DNA of 64,000 bases from Pseudomonas wadenswilerensis (lineage in GTDB: Bacteria; Pseudomonadota; Gammaproteobacteria; Pseudomonadales; Pseudomonadaceae): positions 310,001-374,000 of the forward strand of contig NZ_UIDD01000006.1 of the NCBI RefSeq assembly GCF_900497695.1. The letters run 5' to 3'. Positions 44,595 through 53,656 of this stretch are shown piece after piece (the stretch's first letter is position 1; every line of letters starts with the position of its first letter). The translations under genes were made by a program, and so were the position numbers. The notes under the pieces were generated by a model. That model was given only the letters and a program-made list of their open reading frames with translations, did not search any database and was not told the DNA's origin.

Positions 44595-45947
44595 ATGAGC
44601 ACGGTTTCAGTAGTGCCGATAATCGATATATCGGAAAGCATGAGCCAATACGGTCACGTCGAGCAGGCGCTGATCGATACCCAGGCGTTCCTGCGTTTGC
44701 TCAAGGCGGGTGACAAGCTGGCCGTGGTGGCCTGTGATCACAAGGCGCGCACGGTGTTCACCGGCAACGGTGGCCTGGCCACGGTCGACCCGCTGCTCAA
44801 TATCACCGCCAGTGCCGCCACCGCGGTGGCCGGGTTGGCTTTTGACGGCCTGTCCAGCGCCCTCGGCCTGGGTTTGCAGCACAGCCGCAGTTTTCTCGAT
44901 TCGTCCAGGTTGTCGCGTGCCTGCGTGCTCTTGAGCGACGGCCAGCACAATGACGGGCCGTCACCGCTGGAGGTGCTGCCGATCTATCCGGTGATGGCCT
45001 GCGCCCTGGGCCCCCAGGCCGATCAGCACCTGCTCCAGCAGATTGCCCAGCGCACCGGCGGGCGCTACTTCTATGCGCCCCGCGCGGTGGACCTGATGAA
45101 GGTCTACAACCAGATCCGCGCAACCAGCGCCAATGCAGCGCTATTGACCAACCAGCTCAACGACATCGCCCAGCATGGCTACCAGTTGATTCCGCTGGTC
45201 ATCGGCCAGCGTCCGGGTGCGGCGCAGTTGTCGCTGGTGTGGTCGAGTCGCGAGGTGAGCTATACCAGTGGCAGCCCGCGGGGCAATCAGCTGTCGGTGA
45301 CTCTGGTCGACCCCAGTGGCGTCACCAGCCCGCTGGCGCCGAGTATCATCGGCGCCGGTTTTGTCATCTTCAATCTTCCCCACCCGGAACCGGGGCAGTG
45401 GTACCTGCAGGTCGAGTTCGCCGGCAGCGGGCAATCGATCAGTTGCACGGCCGGGGCGTTGCAGCACTCGGTGACGGCACGCAGCGGGCCTGCCAACATT
45501 CGCCTGGGCGTCGAAATGGCCGCGCGCCACGCGGTTGGCCAGCCGCTGGCACTCACGGCGCACCTGCAGGCCGGTGGCGAGGTGATCAGCAATGTCCGCG
45601 CCCATGCCATCGTGCAGGGGCCGACCCTCAGCCTGGCTGACGCCCTGGTCAAATACCACGATCAACTCCGCACGGTGCAGGCGCTGCCGTTCGACCGTGC
45701 CACCGGCATTGCCGAGCCCCTGGCCAGGCTCGCCGCGTTGCGCCATACGCTATTGCCGGAGCTGGACATCCTCGCCCACCAGCAGCGCGTGGTGCACCTG
45801 GGGGCCGCTGCCGGTCAGCTCGGTACCTGGCTCGACACCCCGGTGCCGGGTTCATACAGCGTGCAGGTGGTGGTCAGCGGCGACAGCCAGGCCTCGGGTC
45901 CGTTTCAGCGTTGTGAGCTGGCCAGTGTGCTGGTCACTGCGGATTAA
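44595..45947 (+). CDS. VWA-domain protein, cytoplasmic
   Basis: A 450-residue protein. The N-terminal ~190 residues are a von Willebrand factor A domain with the metal-site motif IDISESM (D-x-S-x-S at 11-15) and CVLLSDGQHNDG (about 111-122). The C-terminal ~250 residues look like beta-sandwich domains with no family I can name. There is no signal peptide or membrane helix, so it should be cytoplasmic. It has its own promoter; no AAA+ MoxR-like partner lies nearby. The mbtH promoter begins in its stop codon. Confidence 0.82.
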   Translation: MSTVSVVPIIDISESMSQYGHVEQALIDTQAFLRLLKAGDKLAVVACDHKARTVFTGNGGLATVDPLLNITASAATAVAGLAFDGLSSALGLGLQHSRSFLDSSRLSRACVLLSDGQHNDGPSPLEVLPIYPVMACALGPQADQHLLQQIAQRTGGRYFYAPRAVDLMKVYNQIRATSANAALLTNQLNDIAQHGYQLIPLVIGQRPGAAQLSLVWSSREVSYTSGSPRGNQLSVTLVDPSGVTSPLAPSIIGAGFVIFNLPHPEPGQWYLQVEFAGSGQSISCTAGALQHSVTARSGPANIRLGVEMAARHAVGQPLALTAHLQAGGEVISNVRAHAIVQGPTLSLADALVKYHDQLRTVQALPFDRATGIAEPLARLAALRHTLLPELDILAHQQRVVHLGAAAGQLGTWLDTPVPGSYSVQVVVSGDSQASGPFQRCELASVLVTAD

Positions 45948-45968
45948 TTTGTCGCGCCTGTCGTTCGT
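45945..45968 (+). promoter_or_regulatory. Iron-starvation (PvdS-like sigma factor) promoter of mbtH
   Basis: TAATT (45945-45949) and CGT (45966-45968) are spaced by 16 bases, one mismatch from the TAAAT-N16/17-CGT promoter used by PvdS-type ECF factors. The same arrangement occurs before the NRPS. The TAA of the upstream gene's stop is part of the -35 element. Confidence 0.65.
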
Positions 45969-46029
45969 TCTCTAGAAAGCCACCGTACGCCACCGGCGTG
46001 ACGGGCCCAATCAATCCAGGAGACAGGCA

Positions 46030-46254
46030 ATGACATCCGTATTCGACCGCGAAGACATCGTGTTCCAGGTAGTGGTCAACCACGAAGAGCAGTATTCCAT
46101 CTGGCCCGACTACAAGGCGATCCCGGCGGGCTGGCGCACGGTTGGCAAAAGCGGCCTGAAGAAGGAGTGCCTGGCGTATATCGACGAAGTCTGGACCGAC
46201 ATGCGCCCCTTGAGCCTGCGCCAGAAGATGGCCGAAACCGCTGCGACGCAGTAA
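46030..46254 (+). CDS. MbtH-like protein of pyoverdine synthesis
   Basis: A 74-residue MbtH protein with the full signature: [19 protein letters not shown] (18-36), [20 protein letters not shown] (45-64). MbtH proteins bind NRPS adenylation domains and support their folding and activity. P. aeruginosa has an MbtH gene (PA2412) in the same relation to a thioesterase and the fpv genes. The ribosome site aggag lies 7 bases ahead. It is followed after 9 bases by the thioesterase gene. Confidence 0.93.
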   Translation: MTSVFDREDIVFQVVVNHEEQYSIWPDYKAIPAGWRTVGKSGLKKECLAYIDEVWTDMRPLSLRQKMAETAATQ

Positions 46255-46263
46255 GGGGCGCGC

Positions 46264-46983
46264 GTGTCTGCATTGACCCTGCTGTGCCTGCCGTACTCCG
46301 GTGCCAGTGCCATGGTCTACAGCCGCTGGCGGCGCAAGCTGCCGGCCTGGTTGAGCGTGCGCCCGGTGGAGCTGCCCGGGCGCGGTGCGCGCCTGGGCGA
46401 GCCGTTATTGACTGACATGCAGGTGCTGGCCCGCCAGTTGGCCAGCGAGCAGCGTCTGGCAGCCAGTCAGCCCTATGCCTTGCTCGGCCACAGCCTGGGG
46501 GCCTTGCTTGCCTTCGAGCTGGCCCACGAGCTGCAGGCGCTGGGCTGCCCGCCGCCGGTGGCGCTGTTTGCCTGCGGCACGGCCGCGCCAACCCGGCGTG
46601 AAGACTATGACGGCGGCAACTGGCGTGAGCCCAAGAGCGATGAGGTGCTGATCGACGAGCTGCGCAAGCTGCAGGGTACGCCGGAAGAGGTGCTGGCCAA
46701 CCAGGAGCTGATGAGCCTGACCCTGCCGGTGCTGCGCGCCGACTTTCTGCTGTGCGGGCGTTATGTCTATCGTCAGCGTCCGCCCCTGCATTGCCCCTTG
46801 CATGTATTGGGCGGGGAAGACGACAAAGCCAGCGAGGCGCAATTGCTGGCCTGGCGTCAGGAGAGTGTCGGCGACTTCTCGCTGGAGGTATTCCCAGGGG
46901 GACACTTCTTCATCCATGAGCATGAAGAGCGCGTCCTCGGCGTGCTCAGCGCGGCCCTGGAACCCCATCGCCTGTCGGCTTGA
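46264..46983 (+). CDS. Type II thioesterase of NRPS assembly
   Basis: A 239-residue alpha/beta hydrolase of the external thioesterase (TEII) family. The nucleophile elbow is LLGHSLGALLAFELAHEL (S about 77), the acid lies in VLGGEDDKA, and the histidine in PGGHFFIHEHEE (about 216-227). It clears mis-primed acyl groups from carrier domains. The start is GTG at 46264 with aagggg ahead. It forms an operon with mbtH under the iron-starvation-type promoter, equivalent to PA2411. Confidence 0.92.
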   Translation: MSALTLLCLPYSGASAMVYSRWRRKLPAWLSVRPVELPGRGARLGEPLLTDMQVLARQLASEQRLAASQPYALLGHSLGALLAFELAHELQALGCPPPVALFACGTAAPTRREDYDGGNWREPKSDEVLIDELRKLQGTPEEVLANQELMSLTLPVLRADFLLCGRYVYRQRPPLHCPLHVLGGEDDKASEAQLLAWRQESVGDFSLEVFPGGHFFIHEHEERVLGVLSAALEPHRLSA

Positions 46984-47046
46984 ACATTGACGCAGCGACG
47001 GTGAATGGGCGAGCCTTGAGGTTTACCCGGAACACAGGTGCACGCG

Positions 47047-47598
47047 ATGTTGATCAAGCCGAACCAGGCCAGCTTGCTGGTCATCGATGTTCAGGAAAAA
47101 CTCATTGGCGCGGTGAGCGACCCGGCCGGCACCCTGGCGCGCACCCGTTGGTTGTTGGCAGCGACCGCCACCCTGGGGTTGCCGACGGTGTTTTCCGAGC
47201 AGTATCCCAAGGGCCTGGGGCCGACCGTGGCCGAACTCAAGGAAGCTTCGCCAGGTGCCCAGGTGGTGGAGAAGCTGCACTTCTCCTGCGTCGCTGCCGA
47301 GTGCCTGCCCGCATCGCTGCTGGCTCGCGAGCAGGTGGTTGTGTGCGGCATGGAAACCCACATCTGCGTGCTGCAAACCGTGCTCGGCCTGCTGGCACTG
47401 GGCAAGCAGGTATTCGTGGTCGAGGATGCCTGCGATTGTCGCGGGGCCCACAATCGCGACGCCGCCATTGCCCGCATGCGCGCGGCTGGGGCGCAGATCG
47501 TCACCCGCGAGATGGTGGTGTTCGAACTGATGGGCAGCTCGGCCCATGAGCAGTTCCGTCATATCAGCAAGACCTACATGGTGGGCGAGCAGCCGTAA
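47047..47598 (+). CDS. Isochorismatase-family hydrolase
   Basis: A 183-residue hydrolase. The catalytic residues are D in LLVIDVQEKLIG (about 14), K in VVEKLHFSC (about 77) and C in GMETHICVLQTVLGL (about 109). This YcaC-like subgroup has no assigned substrate, and the sequence gives no direct link to siderophores. The ATG at 47047 has aggtg six bases ahead; an in-frame GTG three codons earlier is less likely. It lies 63 bases after the thioesterase gene. Confidence 0.87.
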   Translation: MLIKPNQASLLVIDVQEKLIGAVSDPAGTLARTRWLLAATATLGLPTVFSEQYPKGLGPTVAELKEASPGAQVVEKLHFSCVAAECLPASLLAREQVVVCGMETHICVLQTVLGLLALGKQVFVVEDACDCRGAHNRDAAIARMRAAGAQIVTREMVVFELMGSSAHEQFRHISKTYMVGEQP

Positions 47599-47683
47599 GC
47601 GTCGAACTGAGACGCTGGCCAGTGGTGTTGCGCGCGGCGCTGCATTAAAGTGCGCGGCACTTGATTGCTTACAGGATGTTCAG

Positions 47684-48352
47684 ATGAAATCGCGTGCACT
47701 GCTGACTATCGGCTCGACCCTGGCCCTGGCTTGCCTGCCGATGATCGCCCAGGCCAACGCCACTGTTGCCCAGGTCTTCAATGGTGAAATGCTCGGCACC
47801 AACCTCAAGTATTTCGAATCGGTCGTAGGCGTCGCCCGCACCAGCTTCGGCGACAAGCACACCTACAAGGTGCAGGGCTGCGAAATCACTGCCGACGCAA
47901 CCGGCGGCAGCATCAACGACCTGCGCCTGGAGCTGTCGCCGACCTGCAAGGCCGACCTCGGCTCGTTCATCGGCACCTTCGCCCCGCCCGCCAACCAGCC
48001 GCTGACCTTTGCCGCCCTGCATGAGTCCACCGGTGGCCCGCTGGAGTTCTATGCCGACTGTCTGGAAATGTGTGGCAACGCCGCCGATCCGTCGGTGTAT
48101 GCCCTGTGGGAAGGGCCCCGTGCGGTCGGCTTCACTCAGGTCCTGGTCGAAGCCATACTCATCGATGATGAGGCCATTGCTGCCTCGCAAAAATGGGCGG
48201 ACGAAATGAAGAAGCGCAAGGGCGATGACTTTGTCATCGACAACAAATACAACTGCGAACGCAGCTTCGACCCGGTCGCCCTGCAGAGCTTCAAGCCGGT
48301 GGCCATCACCGCCGTGACCCTTGGTACGCAACTGACCAAACCAGGCTGCTGA
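47684..48352 (+). CDS. Secreted protein of unknown function
   Basis: A 222-residue protein with a clear Sec signal (KSRALLTIGSTLALACLPMI, cleavage after AQA near 23). The mature part has six or more cysteines (QGCEI, SPTCKADL, ADCLEMCGN, YNCERSF, KPGC) that could form disulfides in the periplasm. No family is recognised. The frame is open 46 codons earlier, but only the ATG at 47684 starts a signal peptide. Its neighbour is the DUF1615 lipoprotein gene. Confidence 0.75.
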   Translation: MKSRALLTIGSTLALACLPMIAQANATVAQVFNGEMLGTNLKYFESVVGVARTSFGDKHTYKVQGCEITADATGGSINDLRLELSPTCKADLGSFIGTFAPPANQPLTFAALHESTGGPLEFYADCLEMCGNAADPSVYALWEGPRAVGFTQVLVEAILIDDEAIAASQKWADEMKKRKGDDFVIDNKYNCERSFDPVALQSFKPVAITAVTLGTQLTKPGC

Positions 48353-48412
48353 TTGCAGTCGTGGCCGCCCGCCGCTACTGTGCAGCTATTGCCAGACGCG
48401 GCGGGAGAGCCC

Positions 48413-49492
48413 ATGCAATTACCCGGTTGGCTGGTTGTTATCAGCGTGGCGTTGGCCGTTCAGGGCTGCGTCACCCAGCGTGAAGCGCCTGAGCAGGCCC
48501 CGGCCAAGGTGCGCGCCCAGATCGTGCGCCTGCTGCCGGCCACCGCCAAGGACCGCGAAGGCTGGGCGCGGGATATCCAGAGCGCCTTTGCCGCGCAGAA
48601 GATCACCGCCAGCAAGAGCAACCTGTGCGCAGTGCTGGCGGTCACCGAACAGGAGTCGACCTTCCAGGCCGACCCGAAAGTACCGGGTCTGGGCCGCATC
48701 GCCCGGCAAGAGATCGACCGCCGCGCCGCCAGCCTGCATATCCCCAACCTGCTGATCGACGCCACCCTGCAAACCCGCTCGCCGACCGGCAAGACCTATG
48801 GCCAGCGGCTGGATGCGGTGCGCAGCGAAAAAGAGCTCAGCGACCTGTTCGATGAATTGATCGGTGCCTTGCCCATGGGCAAGACCCTGCTCGGCGGCTT
48901 GAACCCGGTGCGCACCGGCGGGCCGATGCAGGTCAGCATCGACTTTGCCGAACAGCATGCCCAGGACTATCCCTATCCCTATGGCGGCACCATCCGCCAG
49001 GAAGTCTTCAGTCGGCGCGGCGGCATGTACTTCGGCATCGCCCACCTGCTCGGTTACCCCACCCACTATGATCGCCAGCTCTATCGCTTTGGTGACTTCA
49101 ATGCCGGTTGGTACGCCAGCCGCAACGCGGCATTCCAGAGTGCCTTGAGCAGGGCCACGGGCGTGGCGCTGGCGCTGGACGGCGACCTGATCGCGCCGGG
49201 GGCGATCATGCCCGGTACCACCGAGCAGGCGGCAAGGCGCCTGGGGCTGAAGCTGGATTTGCGCAATGTCAGCATCCGCAACCAGCTGGAGAAGGGCGAC
49301 AGCCTGGAGTTTGAAGACACCCGCTTGTACAAGGGCGTTTATGCCCTGGCCGATGGCGCGGCGGGCAAGGCCGTGGCACGGGCGCAGCTGCCGGGGATCG
49401 AGCTGAAAAGCCCGAAGATCACCCGCAAACTGACCACGGCCTGGTTTGCCAAACGGGTGGATGAGCGCTATCAGCGCTGTATGAAGCGATGA
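48413..49492 (+). CDS. DUF1615-family lipoprotein
   Basis: A 359-residue lipoprotein: QLPGWLVVISVALAVQGC, with the acylated cysteine near 19. The mature sequence fits DUF1615 proteins of proteobacteria: WARDIQSAFAAQKI, AVLAVTEQESTFQADPKVPGL with a glutamate arrangement like lytic transglycosylases, and RFGDFNAGWYASRNAAFQ. A cell-wall role is possible because of that resemblance, but it is unproven. gggag precedes the ATG at 48413. A REP pair follows. Confidence 0.8.
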   Translation: MQLPGWLVVISVALAVQGCVTQREAPEQAPAKVRAQIVRLLPATAKDREGWARDIQSAFAAQKITASKSNLCAVLAVTEQESTFQADPKVPGLGRIARQEIDRRAASLHIPNLLIDATLQTRSPTGKTYGQRLDAVRSEKELSDLFDELIGALPMGKTLLGGLNPVRTGGPMQVSIDFAEQHAQDYPYPYGGTIRQEVFSRRGGMYFGIAHLLGYPTHYDRQLYRFGDFNAGWYASRNAAFQSALSRATGVALALDGDLIAPGAIMPGTTEQAARRLGLKLDLRNVSIRNQLEKGDSLEFEDTRLYKGVYALADGAAGKAVARAQLPGIELKSPKITRKLTTAWFAKRVDERYQRCMKR

Positions 49493-49505
49493 GTCGGTGG
49501 TGAAG

Positions 49506-49582
49506 CTATCGCTGGCAAGCCAGCTCCCACAATACCTGTGGGAGTTGGCTTTGCCGACGATGGGCTGCAAAGCAGCCCCAAA
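49506..49582. repeat. Inverted REP pair
   Basis: ctatcgctggcaagccagct and a facing, slightly altered tgtgggagttggctttgccg lie between the convergent DUF1615 and fpvF genes. Confidence 0.85.
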
Positions 49583-49592
49583 ATAGCCAAGG

Positions 49593-50513
49593 TCAGCTGC
49601 TACCCGCCACCAACGCCCCCACCACCTGCTCGACACTGGCCTTCAACCCCGCCAGGGAATCCTGGGCATCGGTCTCCACCACCAGCAGTTTGGCTCCGGA
49701 CGCGGCGATCACCTCGGCCACTGCCTTGCTCGGCTGCTTGTGATGCAGCACCAGCGCCACGTCCTGGCCCTTGAGTTCATCGCCAAGGCGCTTGAGCGCC
49801 GCCGCATCCCACTGGTCATCGGCCACTTGCGGGTGGTCGATCAGGTCCAGGTTCAAACCGCTGACCAGGTAGTCCAGGCGATCCGACAGGTTGACCACAC
49901 TGAGGTTGTCCGCTTCGGCCAGGCGCGCTTCGCTGCCGGCACTGAGCTCCAGCAGCTGGCGCTTGAGGGCGGCCAGGTTGCTCTGGATCTTCGGTTGGTC
50001 CGCCGGGCTCAAGCGCCCCAGGTCGTTGGCCAGCACATCGGCCATGCGCCCAAGGTTGCTCGGGTTGAGCCAGGGGTAGCCGGCAAAGGCGTTGTTGCCC
50101 TGCACGGCGATGCCCGGCAGGGCACCATCGACCGGGCGCGCGGCGTCGATCTCGACGATGCGGATATTGCTGCGCCGGGCCACCGGGTACAGCGGGTCGT
50201 CGCTCCAGATCGAGCGCAGGCCGATCACCGCGTCGGCGCCGCCAGCGGCTTTTTGCAGGCTGGCACCACCGCGGCCACTGAAGTACGACGGCTGGCGCGA
50301 GGCCGGAATGTTCGCCGGCGCCGCACGCTGCACTTTTACCGAAGTACCGTCGAGCAGGGCGCTGGCCAGGGTGTTGGTCACCGGCAGCGAAGCCAGGACG
50401 GTGACCCCGGCCGCTTGTTGCCTGGCCGCCGCGGGGGCGCTCTGGGCCAGGCTCAGGGTCGGCAGGCCGGCGAGCGCCAGGGCCAGGCACAGGTGCTGGA
50501 GTTTGAAGGTCAT
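49593..50513 (-). CDS. fpvF: FpvF, periplasmic metal/siderophore-binding protein
   Basis: A 306-residue ZnuA/TroA-like solute-binding protein with a signal peptide (KLQHLCLALALAGLPTLSLA). It is the second binding protein of the FpvCDEF ABC system, which takes part in removing iron from ferripyoverdine in the P. aeruginosa periplasm. It lacks the obvious histidine-rich loop of zinc-binding members. The open frame continues far upstream only as a shadow of the permease gene; the ATG at 50513 overlaps the fpvE stop by 4 bases. It is the last gene of the operon. Confidence 0.87.
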   Translation of the reverse strand: MTFKLQHLCLALALAGLPTLSLAQSAPAAARQQAAGVTVLASLPVTNTLASALLDGTSVKVQRAAPANIPASRQPSYFSGRGGASLQKAAGGADAVIGLRSIWSDDPLYPVARRSNIRIVEIDAARPVDGALPGIAVQGNNAFAGYPWLNPSNLGRMADVLANDLGRLSPADQPKIQSNLAALKRQLLELSAGSEARLAEADNLSVVNLSDRLDYLVSGLNLDLIDHPQVADDQWDAAALKRLGDELKGQDVALVLHHKQPSKAVAEVIAASGAKLLVVETDAQDSLAGLKASVEQVVGALVAGSS

Positions 50514-51409
50514 GCCGGGTTTCCTTGCAGGCGTGGAACAAGGCCGCGGGCGAGGGCGGCGAGGGCGAAGCAGCAGCCGGCGACGAGGATGATCGCCGCA
50601 CCCGAAGGCACCGGCAGGTCGAAGACGATCGGCAGCAGGATGCCCACCAGGGTGCTCAGGGTGGCAATCAGCACCGAGGCCCAGAAAAAGCCCTTGAGCG
50701 ATTGGCTGATCAAGCGCGCCGCCGCTGCCGGAATCACCAGCAGGGCGCCGACCAGGATCGCGCCGATGACTTTCACCGCGGCCACGGTGACCAGGGTCAC
50801 CAGCACCACGAACAGGTAGTCCAGGCGCTTCACCGCGACGCCGCGCACCGCTGCCAGCTGCGGGTTGAAGCTGGCCAGCATGATGCGGTTGTACAGCGGC
50901 AGGGCCAGGGCCAGCACCAGGCTGCCGACGATGCCGAGCACCAGCAGGTCCTGGCCGCTGACGGTCAGCACCGAGCCGAACAGCACGTTCTCGAGGATGT
51001 GCACGTTGATCTTGCCGGCCAGCATCAGCAGCAGGCTGGCGCCCAGGGCCAGCGACACCGAGAGGAACACGCCGATCAACGTGTCGGGCGACAGGCCGGT
51101 GCGGTTGCGCAGAAAGTTCAGCAGGATGCCGAACAGCAGGCAGTAGCCGAACAGGCTGCCGTAGGGGCCGGTGTAGGGTTCGCCGAGCAAAATGCCGATG
51201 GCTACACCGGTCAGCGCCGCATGGCCGACGGCTTCGGAGAAGAAGGCAAAGCGCTTGACCACCACCAGGGTACCGAGGCCGCCGAGCACCGGGCCGATCA
51301 TCAGGCCGGCAAGCAGGGCATTGACCACAAAACCATAGGCCAGGGCTTCGGGCAGGTAGCCGGCGGTAGCCCAACCCTGGATCAGCAGGCGAAATTCTTC
51401 GTAGTTCAT
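50510..51409 (-). CDS. fpvE: FpvE, ABC transporter permease
   Basis: A 299-residue inner-membrane permease of the ABC-3 (ZnuB/MntB) family with about eight hydrophobic helices. Marks are VVKRFAFFSEAVGHAALTGVAIG (about 50-72) and VGALLVIPAAAARL (about 215-228), the usual EAA-like and family segments. It works with FpvD and the binding proteins FpvC and FpvF. Its stop and start are joined to its neighbours (the ATG at 51409 touches the fpvD stop), indicating tight coupling. Confidence 0.9.
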   Translation of the reverse strand: MNYEEFRLLIQGWATAGYLPEALAYGFVVNALLAGLMIGPVLGGLGTLVVVKRFAFFSEAVGHAALTGVAIGILLGEPYTGPYGSLFGYCLLFGILLNFLRNRTGLSPDTLIGVFLSVSLALGASLLLMLAGKINVHILENVLFGSVLTVSGQDLLVLGIVGSLVLALALPLYNRIMLASFNPQLAAVRGVAVKRLDYLFVVLVTLVTVAAVKVIGAILVGALLVIPAAAARLISQSLKGFFWASVLIATLSTLVGILLPIVFDLPVPSGAAIILVAGCCFALAALARGLVPRLQGNPA

Positions 51410-52158
51410 CAGGCGATGCTCTCGCTGCGCGGGTGGATGGAGAACAGGCTGAGCAGGCGGTCCGGGGTCAGCGCCTGTTTCGGTGGCGCATCGAACAGCA
51501 CCCGGCGGCTGAGGCCGGTGACGCGGTCGGCCAGGCGTGCCACGGCTTCCAGGTCATGCTCGATCCACAGCACCGTGGTCCCGGCGGCGCGCCACTCGTG
51601 CAGCAGGCGTTCGAACACCTGGATACCAGCCTCGTCCAGCGCCGACATCGGCTCATCGAGCACCAGCAGTTGCGGCGCCGGGATCAGTCCCTGGGCCAGC
51701 AGTACGCGCTGGCGCTCGCCACCGGAGAGGGCACCCATGCGCCGCTTGCGCTTGTCGAGCATGCCGACCCGCTGCAGCGCGGCATCGATGGCGGGCGCCA
51801 CCTTGCGTGACAAGCCGAGAAAAGCCGGGCGACGCTGGCACATGGCGGCCATGAAATCATCCACGGTCATCGGCAGGCCACGGTCGAATTCCAGTGCCTG
51901 GGGCACGTAGCCGATGATCTGCTCTTCACCCGGCCAGGTCAGGGTCAACTGGCCGTGGTGCGGCATCTGTCCGAGCAGGGTCTTGATCAGCGAGCTCTTG
52001 CCGCCGCCATTGGGCCCGACCAGCGCATGCACGCTGCCGGCGGCGACGTTGAAGCTGACCTTGTCGAGGATTCGCGTGCGGCCCAGGGTCAGGTCGACCT
52101 CGGCAAAGGCGATGTCCGGCCCGCAGGCGCGGTTGAGCAGCGGTTGCGCCACGGTCAT
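51409..52158 (-). CDS. fpvD: FpvD, ABC transporter ATPase
   Basis: A 249-residue ATPase: Walker A VGPNGGGKSSLI (about 48-59), Q-loop GYVPQALEFDR, signature MGALSGGERQRVLLAQ and Walker B LLVLDEPMSALD. The H-loop is IEHDLEAV. It energises the FpvCDEF transporter, involved in ferripyoverdine iron handling. Its start overlaps the fpvC stop by four bases. Confidence 0.92.
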   Translation of the reverse strand: MTVAQPLLNRACGPDIAFAEVDLTLGRTRILDKVSFNVAAGSVHALVGPNGGGKSSLIKTLLGQMPHHGQLTLTWPGEEQIIGYVPQALEFDRGLPMTVDDFMAAMCQRRPAFLGLSRKVAPAIDAALQRVGMLDKRKRRMGALSGGERQRVLLAQGLIPAPQLLVLDEPMSALDEAGIQVFERLLHEWRAAGTTVLWIEHDLEAVARLADRVTGLSRRVLFDAPPKQALTPDRLLSLFSIHPRSESIA

Positions 52159-53072
52159 GCCTGGGACTCCTTGATCGCCCGCACCACGGTGTCGAGGTTG
52201 CGCTTCATCTCGACTTCGTACTTCTCCTTGCTGTAATCACCGTAGGAGATGTGCGTCAGCGGGTAGATCTTCACCCCCGATTCACGCTGGATGGTTTCGA
52301 CGTAGGCCGAGGGGAAGTCCATCTCCGAGAAGATCACTTTCACGTCCAGGGCCTTGAGTTGGTCGATGGTCTTTTTCAGCTGGCTGGGGCTTGGTTCGAT
52401 GCCGTGGGCCGGTTCTACCACGGCGGTGACTTCCAGGCCGAACTCGCGCACCAGGTAGTCGTAGGCGGCGTGGATGGTTGCCACGCGAAACTCCGCGCCC
52501 GGCGCTTCGGTGACCTGGGCCAGGGCCTCGGCGCGCAGCTTGCGCAGGCGCTTGGCGTAGGCGCGGGCGTTCTGGCTGTAGTACTTGGCGTTGTCCGGGT
52601 CGAGCTTGCCCAGCTCGCGGGCGATGTTGTTGACCTGGGCGATGCTGGCGCTGATCGACAGGAAAGTGTGCGGGTTGACCACCTTGCCGGCACCGCGTGC
52701 AGCCACGCCGGTAGCGGCCAGCAGCGGTACGTTGCTGTTCGATTCGATGGTGGCGATGGTGGGCTTTTCGCTGGCGGCGATCATGCGGTCGGCAAAATCG
52801 TCATGGCCAACACCGTTGAGCACGATCACATCCAGGGTGCCGATGCGCTTGATGTCCTCGGCCCGTGGCTCGTAGGCGTGGGGGTTGAAACCGGCCGGAA
52901 TCAGCGGCACCACCTCGGCCTTGTCACCGACGATATTGCTCACGTAGCTGTAGTACGGATGCAGGGTGATGCCGATGCGCAGCGGCTTGCCGTTGTCGGC
53001 AAGGGCCAGGGCGGGTAGGGCGCAGGCCAGGAACACACTTAGAAGACGACGGGCGAGGGTGGCGCGAAACAT
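52155..53072 (-). CDS. fpvC: FpvC, periplasmic metal-binding protein
   Basis: A 305-residue solute-binding protein of the ZnuA/TroA cluster A-I family. A signal peptide (about 1-25) precedes GITLHPYYSYVSNIVGDKAEV. Metal-ligand candidates are H38 in LHPYYS, the histidine in GFNPHAYEP (about 65) and that in PAHGIEPSPSQL. In P. aeruginosa FpvC is needed for efficient iron release from pyoverdine and can chelate iron. A binding-protein gene as first transporter gene and a second one (fpvF) as last matches PA2407-PA2410. Confidence 0.9.
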   Translation of the reverse strand: MFRATLARRLLSVFLACALPALALADNGKPLRIGITLHPYYSYVSNIVGDKAEVVPLIPAGFNPHAYEPRAEDIKRIGTLDVIVLNGVGHDDFADRMIAASEKPTIATIESNSNVPLLAATGVAARGAGKVVNPHTFLSISASIAQVNNIARELGKLDPDNAKYYSQNARAYAKRLRKLRAEALAQVTEAPGAEFRVATIHAAYDYLVREFGLEVTAVVEPAHGIEPSPSQLKKTIDQLKALDVKVIFSEMDFPSAYVETIQRESGVKIYPLTHISYGDYSKEKYEVEMKRNLDTVVRAIKESQA

Positions 53073-53086
53073 GGGGCGTCCTTGTG

Positions 53087-53656
53087 TCAGTGACTATGCT
53101 GGCGGGTGACGCCGGCGTCGTAGTGGGCGGCGATCTGTTGCCAGCCGGCGGCGATCAGGGCGGCCTGGCTGAAGTCGGCAGGCACGGCGGCGGCGGGGCT
53201 GCGCTGCAGCCAGACATCGGCGGCGCCGTCCTGGGCTTCAGGCACCAGCAGGAGGAAACTGCCGGCCACCGCGCTGGCCTGGCTCAGGCCCAGATAGGCA
53301 CGCTCCTGCAGCAGTTGCCACTGGTGCTGGCCGCGGCTGGCGCTACTGGCGTCGAGCACAAATGGAGGGAAACCTTCTTCGGCGAGGACTTCGACAGCCA
53401 GCAGTTGCGGCTCCTCTTCGCGGCGTGCCTGGATCTCGTCGAAGGCCACCCGCAGGTCGGCGTACACCCCTTGCTCGGCCGCATTGAGGTCGCGGCGGGC
53501 ATCCAGTTGGTGGGCCTCGATGCTCACCTCGTCATGCCGTTCGCCGCGCAGGGCAACGATGCCGGCGGCCACCGCGAGGATCAGCAGGCTGACCAGCAGC
53601 ACGTACAAGGTTTCATGCCCGGCGCCGGCCGGGCGCACCACCTGGACGCGGCTCAT
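53087..53656 (-). CDS. fpvK: FpvK, membrane-anchored accessory protein
   Basis: A 189-residue protein with one N-terminal membrane helix (ETLYVLLVSLLILAVAAGIVAL, about 15-36) and a predicted periplasmic part with an acidic middle (DLRVAFDEIQARREEEPQLL) and a histidine end (RQHSH). It corresponds by position and size to FpvK (DUF6162-like) of the fpvGHJK set. Its role is not defined. Start and stop are coupled: an ATGA overlap with fpvJ and 14 bases before fpvC. Confidence 0.83.
   Translation of the reverse strand: MSRVQVVRPAGAGHETLYVLLVSLLILAVAAGIVALRGERHDEVSIEAHQLDARRDLNAAEQGVYADLRVAFDEIQARREEEPQLLAVEVLAEEGFPPFVLDASSASRGQHQWQLLQERAYLGLSQASAVAGSFLLLVPEAQDGAADVWLQRSPAAAVPADFSQAALIAAGWQQIAAHYDAGVTRQHSH

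Noticed and set aside
50514..51374. Upstream extension of the fpvF frame giving a 593-residue protein
   Set aside because: The extra part is arginine- and proline-rich and out of frame over the well-supported permease gene. The signal peptide starts at the ATG at 50513.
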